Source: Isotricha intestinalis (lineage: Eukaryota > Ciliophora > Litostomatea > Vestibuliferida > Isotrichidae). Taken from it: DNA of 57,122 nucleotides. Shown here piece after piece: positions 19,018 to 27,965 of the stretch. The DNA is taken from positions 1 through 57,122 of the forward strand of contig JAJJLU010000392.1 in NCBI GenBank assembly GCA_023807065.1, written 5' to 3'. Position 1 is the stretch's first letter; every line of letters begins with the position of its first letter. The position numbers were made by a program, and so were the translations under genes. The notes below the pieces were generated by a model that saw nothing but the letters and a program-made list of their open reading frames with translations, searched no databases and was not told the origin of the DNA.

Positions 19018-20888
19018 ATGACAACACAGAATAAATATTCTTTAATATGGGAGAAACTAGAAGGAGAAGGAAGTAAGAACCCAAAAAAAAAAAATTAAAA
19101 TTTAGGTGCTGAACGTCCTGCAGGAAGAGAAGGATCTCTTTTTATAAACATACCAGAGAAGAATCAATATCTTTTATTTTCTGGAGTTTCTCACATAAGA
19201 TATGCAGATGTATTTATATTTGACATGAATTCAAAAAAATGGTCAAAAAAAAATTGTGGTGGTGAACAACCAAAAGATCTTTGTTATGCAGTAGGATGGT
19301 ATGACAAACCGAATTTTTTTTTTTATGGAGGAAGAAATAAAGAACTTTCATTAGGAGATACATATTTTTTAGATACTACTCGTTTCATTTGGAGAAAAGT
19401 TTTTACAATGGATCAACCATTATCTCGTTTTTATCATGCAGGAGTTAAAACAAATGAAAAAGCTTTTTATATTTATGGAGGATGTAATATTGGAAGAGAA
19501 AATAAATTATTATGTGATATGCATAAATATGATTATTGTAAGAATATAAAATATATAATTAAAATATAGCTAAATTAAATTTCAAAGAATTAGAAAATGA
19601 TAAAGTCGGAGGTTCAGTTTGGATACCAATGAATCTTCCTCAACAACCAACTTTAGAACATAATACGAAAAATACATTATTAAATGATAATGAAATAAAT
19701 AATAATATTTCTCCAGGACCTAGAAAAGGACATTCAATGGTTTATTATCAAGATTATATTATTTTATATGGAGGAGAAGGTGAAAAAGGATTAATAGATG
19801 AAAATTTTTATAAATTTTCTTTTGAAACAAAATTATGGTCTTTATTAAAAGTTTCAGGAGTAAAACCAGGAATAAGAGCATATCATACAATGAATTTTTT
19901 TAAGAGAGATTCGTTAATAATATTCGGAGGGAAAATAAAGGATAATAAGAAAGATAATGAAAAAATAACAAATTCATTAATTTATGTAGATTTAAAAATG
20001 ATGGATTGTACAAATCCATTTATTGGTGATATAGGACCAACACCAAGATTTGGACATAAATGTGCATATAACACTTTTTTTAATAAGGGAAATAGAAATT
20101 ATTTACATTGTATTTGTAGTGGATTAGATCAAACTTATTGTTCAATGGATTTATTTTTTTTAAAAGAAATTAAATTAAGTGATGATAAGAAATGGGTTTA
20201 CGCTCATAAAAATATGCATTCGGAACAAAAAATTGATGGCTCTGATGAAGTTTTTGAAATTGCTAAAAGAACTATTATTCAATTTAAAAAAAAATATGAA
20301 GAAGCTGTTAGAGAAAATAATGCTATTAATAAAATTTATTCTGAATATTTCCAATCTTTAAGTAAATATACTAAAAAAAACCAAGATGAAGCTTATTCTA
20401 CTAATGAAAAAAAATCTAAGTTTGAAATTAAAAAAATAGAAATTGAAAAAGAAAAAAGAGAAATTACTTCTAAATCAAGAGAATTAAAAGATTATAATAA
20501 TTTATTAAATAATTATTGTACTGTTCAAAGAGAAAAATATAAATTAATTACTGAATTTTTAACTGAATATTTTAAAGATATTCATTCTATTGATCAATTA
20601 TTTGAATTTGTTAATAAAATGCCTGATAAATTATTATTATTTTCTGGAGTTAATTTAGATTCTTTAACTGTCAAAAGAAGAAATTATAAAAATGTTTTGG
20701 AAGAATATATTAAGAAATGTAAAGAATATTCTTTGTTTGAAAAAAGCATTTATGATGATATTATTCAAAAACAAATTGATCAAAAAGAAAAATTTAAAAA
20801 TATGTATTTTATTATTGATGATAAACAACAATTGTCTTTCAAAGAAGAAAAAAAAGAAGAAGATTTCTCTCAAAATATAATAGAATAA
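19018..20888 (+). CDS. Kelch-repeat protein with C-terminal coiled coil (3 exons)
   Basis: The CDS is join(19018..19072, 19106..19537, 19570..20888), 601 residues, with two introns of 33 and 32 nt. Splicing restores one continuous frame: exon 1 ends EKLEGEG, a Ser codon spans the first junction, and exon 2 continues AERPAGREGSLF. MHKYDY plus a split Ser codon leads into KLNFKELENDKVGG in exon 3. The first ~350 residues are Kelch blades: FFFYGGRNKELSLGDTYFLD, YIYGGCNIGREN, SPGPRKGHSMVYYQDYIILY, 'GGEGEKGLIDENFYKF', 'LIIFGGKI' and 'PTPRFGHKCAYN', with the usual GG and Y/W positions. The rest is charged coiled coil. Kelch propellers are protein-interaction modules. The partner is not evident, and I see no BTB domain. 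Confidence 0.85.
19073..19105 (+). other. Intron 1 of the Kelch gene, 33 nt
   Basis: It begins GTAAGA and ends TTTAG and contains an in-frame TAA. Removing it joins the ATG exon to the Kelch frame within a Ser codon. Confidence 0.85.
19538..19569 (+). other. Intron 2 of the Kelch gene, 32 nt
   Basis: It begins GTAAGA and ends AATATAG. Unspliced, the frame stops at TAG right after; removing it joins two Kelch blades in frame within a Ser codon. Confidence 0.88.
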
Positions 20889-21153
20889 AAATATATTTAA
20901 AAAAAATATTTTAAACTTTTTTTAAATAAAAAAAAACTAATTAAATTTGAATTAAATATAAATATTATTAATCCTGGTTGAGTAAATTCTTATTAAATTT
21001 TTTAAGATAAGTTTAGTTAAATATTTAATTTTATCTTAATACTGATATATTAATAAAAATAAAAAAGATATTACTCTTAAGCTTTGGTAAATATATTTAT
21101 TTTATATATATATAAATATATAAAAATCATATATTATTTTATAAAACAATTTT

Positions 21154-22521
21154 TTATATTTTTTTTTTCATTTTTGGATTATCAGTTTTTTGTTCATGTA
21201 TATTAGATATATTTCTTTTGCCTGTTTTATATTCTAATAATTTTTTTTTTGATATAGGAATATTTGAATTATGTCTTCCATTCATTTTTCTTCCTTCAAA
21301 TTTATTTTTTTTATATATTGGAATATTTTCGATTAAATTATCTTTATTTTTTGTTTTTATTGGAGGAGTTTTAAAAGCATTTATATTAATTTTAACATTA
21401 TTTAAATTGGACTTTTTACAAACATTATTTTTTTTAATATTACTATTTTTACCAGAAATCCCTTTATTATCTTTATTATTATTTTTATTATTATTAATAT
21501 TAATATTATTATCATTTATATTATTATTATTTTCAGAAGTATTGTTATTATTCCTAGCACAAGTATCATATAATTTTTTTAAAAACTCTTCATTATACCA
21601 ATCAAAATTAATATCATCTTTGGAACATCCAAATTTAGTAAATAATCTATCAATTAAACCATTTAAATAATTATAATTAGGTTTGTCCATAAAATCCAAA
21701 TCTAAAACATAAGAAATAAACATTTTAAATTCTTCAGGTAAATCTTTGCAAATATCATTAGGAACAGATTTTTTTTTCTTTTCATAAACTTTCTTATATT
21801 TTTCTTCTTTATTTTTACATCTAATACCAATCCAAGGTAAATTACCAGTAAAAAAGTAAATAATAATATAAAATAAACTTTCTAAATCATCTCTTCTAGA
21901 AACTTCTAATCCTTCATGACAATTAATAGAAATATATCTTAAAGTACCTAAAATGCCTCTTTCATTTTTTAAAGAAATATGATTTTTATTTTTTTCATTA
22001 ATATAACGTCTTGAAAGTCCAAAATCTATCATATATATTATTCTTTCTTTCGGTTTTCTTCCAATAACAAAATTTTCTGGTTTTATATCTCTATGAATAA
22101 ATCCTTTTTCATGTAAATCTTTTAATCTTTGTAATATTTGATTAGATATCATTAATGAAGTTTTAATTGAAAATTTCCTACCCGGTAAATTAAACATTAT
22201 ATCTCCTAAATTAGGACCAAGTAAATCTATTATTATTATTAAATCTTGAGTTTTATTTATTACTTCATATAAATATGGAAAACCAAAACTTCCTTTCATT
22301 TCATTTATTATTTTACTTTCTTTTAGTAATTGAGGATTTTGTGTGTCATATGATTCTATTTTTGCTGCATATAATTTATTTGTTTTTTTATTTAAACATT
22401 TATAAATTTGACCAAATGCCCCTGAACCTAATTTATAATCTAATAATATTGTATATGAATCATTTAAATCATATACATTTTCTAAATCTTCTTTTGTTAT
22501 TTCATCTTTTTCTGGCTCCAT
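21154..22521 (-). CDS. Casein kinase 1 family protein kinase
   Basis: The 455-residue protein has a CK1 catalytic domain at about 23-300 and an Asn/Lys-rich tail. CK1 hallmarks are clear: LGSGAFGQIY (31-40), Lys54 in YAAKIES, ESKIINEMKGSFGFPYLYEV, DLLGPNLGDI, HRDIKPENFVIG (143-154), IDFGLSRRY (165-173), and the CK1-specific ILGTLRYISINCHEGLEVSRRDDLESLFYI in place of the usual APE motif. The tail (about 325-455) is low complexity and ends in a basic cluster, without a C-terminal Cys motif. CK1 kinases phosphorylate acidic or primed Ser/Thr in many pathways. The gene diverges from the DHHC gene with 62 bp between start codons. Confidence 0.93.
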   Translation of the reverse strand: MEPEKDEITKEDLENVYDLNDSYTILLDYKLGSGAFGQIYKCLNKKTNKLYAAKIESYDTQNPQLLKESKIINEMKGSFGFPYLYEVINKTQDLIIIIDLLGPNLGDIMFNLPGRKFSIKTSLMISNQILQRLKDLHEKGFIHRDIKPENFVIGRKPKERIIYMIDFGLSRRYINEKNKNHISLKNERGILGTLRYISINCHEGLEVSRRDDLESLFYIIIYFFTGNLPWIGIRCKNKEEKYKKVYEKKKKSVPNDICKDLPEEFKMFISYVLDLDFMDKPNYNYLNGLIDRLFTKFGCSKDDINFDWYNEEFLKKLYDTCARNNNNTSENNNNINDNNININNNKNNNKDNKGISGKNSNIKKNNVCKKSNLNNVKININAFKTPPIKTKNKDNLIENIPIYKKNKFEGRKMNGRHNSNIPISKKKLLEYKTGKRNISNIHEQKTDNPKMKKKI

Positions 22522-22583
22522 TATTATTTTATTTTATTTTTTTTTTTATTTTTTTTTTTGATATTTTTTTTATTTTTTTTTAA

Positions 22584-23600
22584 ATGAAGAAATTTAAATT
22601 ATGCGTTTTAAATTTAAAAGATAAAATTATTTTCAGAGCTCCTTTTATTTTAGTAAATATTTTATCAATATTCATTTTCTTTTCATACACATATAACACT
22701 TATTTATTTTCAAACAAAAATGAAATAAATAAAATATTAATCACATTAAATGATAAAGAAAATACCTTTGAAGAATTTTTTATAACAATAACATCATATG
22801 TAATAATAACAATATTTTACATATTATTTCTAATAAGTTTATTTAAAGCATCTTTTTCAAATCCAGGTTACATTCCATCACCTTTAAATTTAGAATTACC
22901 ATATATTTTAAATAATATTAAGGGAAATAATAAAAATTCTTATGAAGAAATATCTTCATTTACAAAAAAATTTACTTCAATTAATATTGAAGAAGGTCCT
23001 TTAACTGAATCAGAATATTTTGATTATAAAAATAAATTAGAAAAATTTTATATTGATAATAATAAAGGTGATAATTTAAATATTAAATTAAATATTGTTT
23101 TATGTCTTAATTGTCATAGATTTAAAAAAGAAAGAACACATCATTGTAAAATTTGTAATAAATGTGTTTTAAGAATGGATCATCATTGTCCTTGGTTATC
23201 AAATTGTATTGGAATAAACAATTATAAATTTTTTGTGTTAATCATTTTATATGGATTTCTTCAAAGTTTTCTTATTATGATTTTTTACTTTAAATATATT
23301 ATTATTATCTTTCTTTCTAATCAATTCTCACTTATTTATAATATTATTCATATTTTTGCTTATTTTTGTAATTTTTATTTACTTTGTTTTTTTATTTATT
23401 TGATTAAAAATAATTTTTATAATGTTATTAAAAATAGAACTACTATTGAAAAAGCAGAAGAAAATTCAAAAAATTCAAATTTTTGGAATATTAATAATAA
23501 TAATAATAATAAAAATGTATTTAAATATGATAAAGGAATAATTAATAATTTTTATGAAATTTTTGGGAATAATCCTAATATTTGGTTTTTTCCTTTTTAA
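22584..23600 (+). CDS. DHHC-type protein S-palmitoyltransferase
   Basis: The 338-residue protein has four membrane segments (about 20-38, 68-90, 215-235 and 245-270) around a Cys-rich domain. The domain reads LCLNCHRFKKERTHHCKICN then KCVLRMDHHCPWLSNCIG, with the catalytic DHHC at 199-202 and the full set of zinc-binding Cys/His. SNPGYIPSP (92-100) is the family DPG-type motif after TM2, with Asn for Asp. The C-terminal tail is N-rich and ends in NPNIWFFPF. These enzymes attach palmitate to cytosolic Cys of membrane proteins, usually at Golgi or plasma membrane. A second, unrelated-sequence DHHC enzyme is encoded at 36201-37734. Confidence 0.93.
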   Translation: MKKFKLCVLNLKDKIIFRAPFILVNILSIFIFFSYTYNTYLFSNKNEINKILITLNDKENTFEEFFITITSYVIITIFYILFLISLFKASFSNPGYIPSPLNLELPYILNNIKGNNKNSYEEISSFTKKFTSINIEEGPLTESEYFDYKNKLEKFYIDNNKGDNLNIKLNIVLCLNCHRFKKERTHHCKICNKCVLRMDHHCPWLSNCIGINNYKFFVLIILYGFLQSFLIMIFYFKYIIIIFLSNQFSLIYNIIHIFAYFCNFYLLCFFIYLIKNNFYNVIKNRTTIEKAEENSKNSNFWNINNNNNNKNVFKYDKGIINNFYEIFGNNPNIWFFPF

Positions 23601-23707
23601 ATAATTTAAAAAAATAAAAAATAAATATAAATATTTTTTTCTTTATTAAATCAATTATAATTTTCATATGAAAACATATTTATACAATATAATATATAAA
23701 AATAAAA

Positions 23708-25354
23708 ATGATATGTAAATTCTGTGATGAAAAAGTTTCTTCGAAAAATAGTTTTTCATTTTCTTGTGATGATTTAATTTGTAACGAATGTTGTATAAAT
23801 TTTTTAATTGAAGAAGGCTTTGATGAAAATATTAATTATGCTTTTAATGAAGGCGTTTCTTTATTTTGTAATTGTGAAAAAAATGGTTATTTAAATTTAA
23901 ATTTTAATACTTATTATGAACATATCTCTTCATTAATTAACTCAAAAAATATTTTAAATGAAATTGAAAAAAAACAAAACTCAATTGAAAAAAATCTAAT
24001 TAATTTTCAAAGGAGAAAATTTGAAGATTTTTTTTCCTTTTTAAATGAAGAAGAAAGTAAAATAAGAGATAAAATAGAAAATAAAAAGTCAAAAATTTTA
24101 AATGAAATAAATGAAATAATAGAAATAGGAAATAAAATATATAATAAATATTTAAATTATTTTGAAAAAATAATAAAAAGAATATCTTTTATATTTTTAA
24201 TAATAAGACAAAATTCCTTATTTCATTATTCAAAATTAACAGGATCAAAATTAGATAAATCAATAATAGAAAAAATGAATTATGAAATAAATTCATTTTC
24301 CTTAAATACAAATTTAAAAAATTTCAATTTAGAAAAAGTAAAAAATACCTTTATTAAAATACTATATAATATAAATTCATATAAAGAATTTGAAAATCAA
24401 ATAGATTTTAGAATTCAATCAATTAAATATATTTCAAAGCCAAAATATTCATTTAATAATGCTCATTTAGGAAGTATATATTCACTATATAAAATAAATG
24501 ATGAAATAATTGCTTCATGTTCAGATGATAAGTTAATTAAATTTTGGAATATAAATAAAAAAATAAATACTAAAATATTACAACATAAATCTCCAGTAAC
24601 ATCATTTTTTTACAATAAGAATAAAATAATATCATGTGATAAATCAATAAATTTATGGGAAATAAAAAATAATAACATAATAGAAAAGAATAAAATAAAT
24701 AATATAAACACAATATATTGTTTATGTAAAATATCAGAAGAAATATTTTGTTCAAGTTCTTCAGATAAAACAATAAAAATATGGGATTTCAAAACAATGA
24801 ATTTATTAAATACATTAATAGGACATAATGATGCAGTATATTCAATAATAAAATTAAAGAATGAAAAATTATATTCTTGTTCAGCAGATAAAACAATTAA
24901 AATTTGGGATTTAGCAACTGGAATATGTGAAAATACTTTAAAAGGCCATTTAAAATCAATTTATTCTATTTGTGAATTTGAAAAAAATAAAATTGCTTCT
25001 GCTTCTGCTGATAATACTATTAAATTATGGGATTTAAATATCTTATTTGATAATAAGAATATTCAATCTTTTAAAACTTTATTTGGTCATAATAATTCTG
25101 TTAATAAAGTAGGATTATTAAAAGATAAATTTATTTTTTCTGGAAGTGATGATAAAACAATAAGAATATGGGATCTTCAATTTTTTCAATGTAAAATTAT
25201 TCTTTGGGATCATTCTTCTGGTATTAATGATATTATTCAAATTAATGATTATTGTATTGTTTCTTGTTCTGGAGATAAATCTATTAAAGTTTGGGATGTT
25301 TATTTAGAAGAGAATTTTACTCCCTTGAAACAAAATTGTGAAAAAATTGCATAA
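23708..25354 (+). CDS. Cys-rich zinc-finger/coiled-coil/WD40 protein
   Basis: The 548-residue protein has three parts. Residues 1-60 carry paired Cys (CKFC ... CDDLICNECC ... CNCEKNG), a likely zinc-binding finger of B-box/RING-like spacing that I cannot type further. Residues about 75-185 are coiled coil. Residues about 245-540 form a WD40 propeller with repeated S-DKTIKIWD units (FWNINKK, INLWEIKN, IKIWDFKTMN, IKIWDLATG, IKLWDLNI, IRIWDLQF, IKVWDVYL), about seven blades. A TRIM-like or adaptor arrangement (finger, coiled coil, propeller) suggests an E3-ligase-like or scaffold role, but this is inference. A related WD40 protein is encoded at 26915-27817. Confidence 0.82.
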   Translation: MICKFCDEKVSSKNSFSFSCDDLICNECCINFLIEEGFDENINYAFNEGVSLFCNCEKNGYLNLNFNTYYEHISSLINSKNILNEIEKKQNSIEKNLINFQRRKFEDFFSFLNEEESKIRDKIENKKSKILNEINEIIEIGNKIYNKYLNYFEKIIKRISFIFLIIRQNSLFHYSKLTGSKLDKSIIEKMNYEINSFSLNTNLKNFNLEKVKNTFIKILYNINSYKEFENQIDFRIQSIKYISKPKYSFNNAHLGSIYSLYKINDEIIASCSDDKLIKFWNINKKINTKILQHKSPVTSFFYNKNKIISCDKSINLWEIKNNNIIEKNKINNINTIYCLCKISEEIFCSSSSDKTIKIWDFKTMNLLNTLIGHNDAVYSIIKLKNEKLYSCSADKTIKIWDLATGICENTLKGHLKSIYSICEFEKNKIASASADNTIKLWDLNILFDNKNIQSFKTLFGHNNSVNKVGLLKDKFIFSGSDDKTIRIWDLQFFQCKIILWDHSSGINDIIQINDYCIVSCSGDKSIKVWDVYLEENFTPLKQNCEKIA

Positions 25355-25604
25355 AGTTTTATAATATATTTGTTTGTTTGAAGTTTTAGGATGATTTGTT
25401 TATTATATTTATTTTTTTATTTATTTTTCCATTTTTTATCATGTAATTTTTACAATTTATATTTTTTATATTTTTAATAAGAATTTTAAAGGGTATTTTT
25501 AGATAATTGTTTTTTTATTTTTATTATTATTTATATAAAAAATTGCAAAAAAAACTTTTCAAAATATTACTTAAAAAAAAAAATAAATAATTAAATAAAA
25601 AATA

Positions 25605-26821
25605 TTAATTTTCATTATCACAAAATTCTGAAACTCTTTCAAATTCTTTTAAAGAATATTTTTCTCTAGTAGCTTTTAAAGCAGTGGCTTTTAAACCTCT
25701 TATTAAAATACATATTTCTTTCCCACATTGTTTAATTATTTTTTGAGGAGAAATTTCATTACTTAATCTATAATCATACATAAATTTATAATTTTTAATT
25801 CCAAAAAATTTCATGACTAAATAACAACATGAACAAGCTAAAATAGAAGGATTATATTTAATCATTCTATAATCAATTAAAGCACATTCCATAAAATATT
25901 TTCCTAAATAATATTGTTGTGAATTAAAATGATAAATTTGAGAAATAATATCATAAAAATCACAAGGAGTAGGAAATAAAATTTTAAAATTTAAAATTCT
26001 TAAAACTAAATATTCCATATTAATTAATTCTTTTTTTTCATAAGCTTTATCAGTGATATCAATAAAATCTTTAATAGGAGGATAATAAATTTCTTGACTT
26101 TTACAAGCAATTAATAAAGCAGTAATACCTAATAATTGTAATTTAGATCTTTGAATAATTTTATTAGATAAATATATATCAATAATACCAACAGTAATAT
26201 ATAAAGTTTGATCTTTTAAATGAAATCTTAAATGAACTTCAATTAACCAATCTATTAATATTGCTCTCATTTGTTCATTTATATCTGGTTGATTTTCCAT
26301 ATAACCATAATTATTATTTAATTCTTTTTCTTCTTTTAATAAATTCATATATATTTCATCAATATATTCTTTCCCACATTGAATTGAATCTTTTTCATTT
26401 TCAAAATATATATTTAATATTGAACTTATACTATTATTATTATTATTATTGTTATTCTTATTATTTGTATTATTGTTATGTGATAAGTAATCTATTTGAT
26501 TTGTTAATATTGATTTATTTGTAAAATTAAAATTTAAATTTGATTCTTTTGATAATATTGTTGTTGATGAATCCATTGTATTTAAATTAAGAGATTTGCT
26601 TGATTTATATATTATGGAATTGTTTGATTTAAAATTTTGAGATTCAATTATCATTGAATCTGATTTTGTTTCTATTAATGAATTTATTGAATTTATATTT
26701 TCTTTATTATCTTCTATATTCTATTTTAATTTATTTAATATATTAATTATACTTCTTTATTCATTTCTATATCATAATTTATTTGAGTAAAATCTCTTGA
26801 AATTATCTTCTCTTGATTCAT
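25605..26821 (-). CDS. Mitotic (A/B-type) cyclin, 2 exons
   Basis: The CDS is complement(join(25605..26720, 26753..26821)), 394 residues. A 69 nt first exon (MNQEKIISRDFTQINYDIEM NKE) is joined by removal of a 32 nt intron to NIEDNKENINS and the long second exon. The cyclin box contains QPDINEQMRAILIDWLIEVH, the MRxILxDWLxEV signature of A/B cyclins, then KLQLLGITALLIACKSQEI, YYPPIKDFIDITDKAY and FPTPCDFY. The C-terminal cyclin fold follows (ILACSCCYLVMKFF). Mitotic cyclins activate CDK1-type kinases. The Asn/Ser-rich N-terminus shows no clear RxxL destruction box, so timed degradation is not supported by what I see. Confidence 0.9.
26721..26752 (-). other. Intron of the cyclin gene, 32 nt
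   Basis: On the minus strand it starts GTATAAT and ends AAAATAG. It contains in-frame stops, and removing it extends the cyclin frame to an upstream ATG at 26821. Confidence 0.8.
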
Positions 26822-26914
26822 TTATTTTTTTAGTTTAAATTTAAATTTTTCATTGAATTATATTTTTTTATTCTTATAATAAAATAATTATTTCATATAA
26901 ATTAAAAATATCTA

Positions 26915-27817
26915 TTAAGAATAATTCCAAACTTTAATAACTCCATCTTTAGAAGCAGTGATGAGAATATTATTACTTAAAGAAATCATAGAAAAAATAA
27001 TTTGTTCATGAACATATTTAATTTTACAAGTAGTTTGAAATAAATAATTATATTTTTTCATAACTAATTCTTCTTCAACAGAAATTAAATTTCCATCAGG
27101 CATTACAACCAAAGAAGTAATTAAAGTATTATGTCCTTGAATAATACTTTCAATTTGGTATAAATCACAATCAATAATATAAATCAATTTATAACTTCCA
27201 ATTGCTATTTTATTTCTTTTATAAATAATAAGAGAATTAATACAATGACAATGAATATTATTTATCATTCCATCAATAATATATTTATTCTTTTTATTAT
27301 CGAAAGAATAAAATCTTAAAATATTTTCTTTGTGATCTGAAGTAGAAACTAATCTTTCATCTTCTAATTCAATTATTGAAGTAACAATGTTATAATGTTC
27401 ATTTATAATAAATAAATTTTCAAAAGGAAATTTATTATTCCAAATTTTAATTAATTTATCATCTGAACATGAAGCAAAATTTCCATTTTTTAAAGTTATT
27501 ACTTTATTAATATAAGAATTATGAGCTAAAATAGAATAAATTAAATTATTTTCTTTATTTTTTAAATCCCAAATATTTATTTTATTATCATCTGAACATG
27601 AAACTAAGATTTCATTATCTAATTCACATATTGCATTTATACTATTTAAATGACCATATATTGTTTTTTCACATATGAAATTTTCAGGATTAAATATTTT
27701 AATTTCTCTATCTTGACTACAAGTACATAATTTCCCATTTTTTAATTTTAAAAGAAATATTACACAATCTTCATTATAAACAAATTCTTTAATTAATTTT
27801 ATCTTATTATTTTCCAT
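26915..27817 (-). CDS. WD40-repeat protein, 300 aa
   Basis: The whole protein is one seven-bladed WD40 propeller with no extra domain. Blades are recognisable from GH and W-D like elements: GKLCTCSQDREIKIFNPE, GHLNSINAICEL, NEILVSCSDDNKINIWDLKN, GNFASCSDDKLIKIWNNKF, 'ERLVSTSDHKENILRFYSF', GHNTLITSLVVMPDGNL and 'NILITASKDGVIKVWNYS'. It resembles the propeller of the protein at 23708-25354 (shared 'SCSDDKLIKIWN' wording), so the two are probably old paralogues. The function is unknown; it is most likely an adaptor. Confidence 0.85.
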   Translation of the reverse strand: MENNKIKLIKEFVYNEDCVIFLLKLKNGKLCTCSQDREIKIFNPENFICEKTIYGHLNSINAICELDNEILVSCSDDNKINIWDLKNKENNLIYSILAHNSYINKVITLKNGNFASCSDDKLIKIWNNKFPFENLFIINEHYNIVTSIIELEDERLVSTSDHKENILRFYSFDNKKNKYIIDGMINNIHCHCINSLIIYKRNKIAIGSYKLIYIIDCDLYQIESIIQGHNTLITSLVVMPDGNLISVEEELVMKKYNYLFQTTCKIKYVHEQIIFSMISLSNNILITASKDGVIKVWNYS

Positions 27818-27965
27818 TTTTTTTCATTTAAATATTAGATTAAATATAATAATATGTTCTTTTACAATTTATTTTTTATAAAAATATATATAATTCATAA
27901 TTTAAAATAAAAAGGATTTACAAGTGAAAAATATGAGTTAATACCAACAAATTAATTCGAAACAT

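Noticed and set aside
20889..21153. GC-richer patch near 20970 (aatcctggttgag) as a possible small RNA or tRNA remnant
   Set aside because: No cloverleaf, no B box and no conserved box; too short to support an RNA gene.
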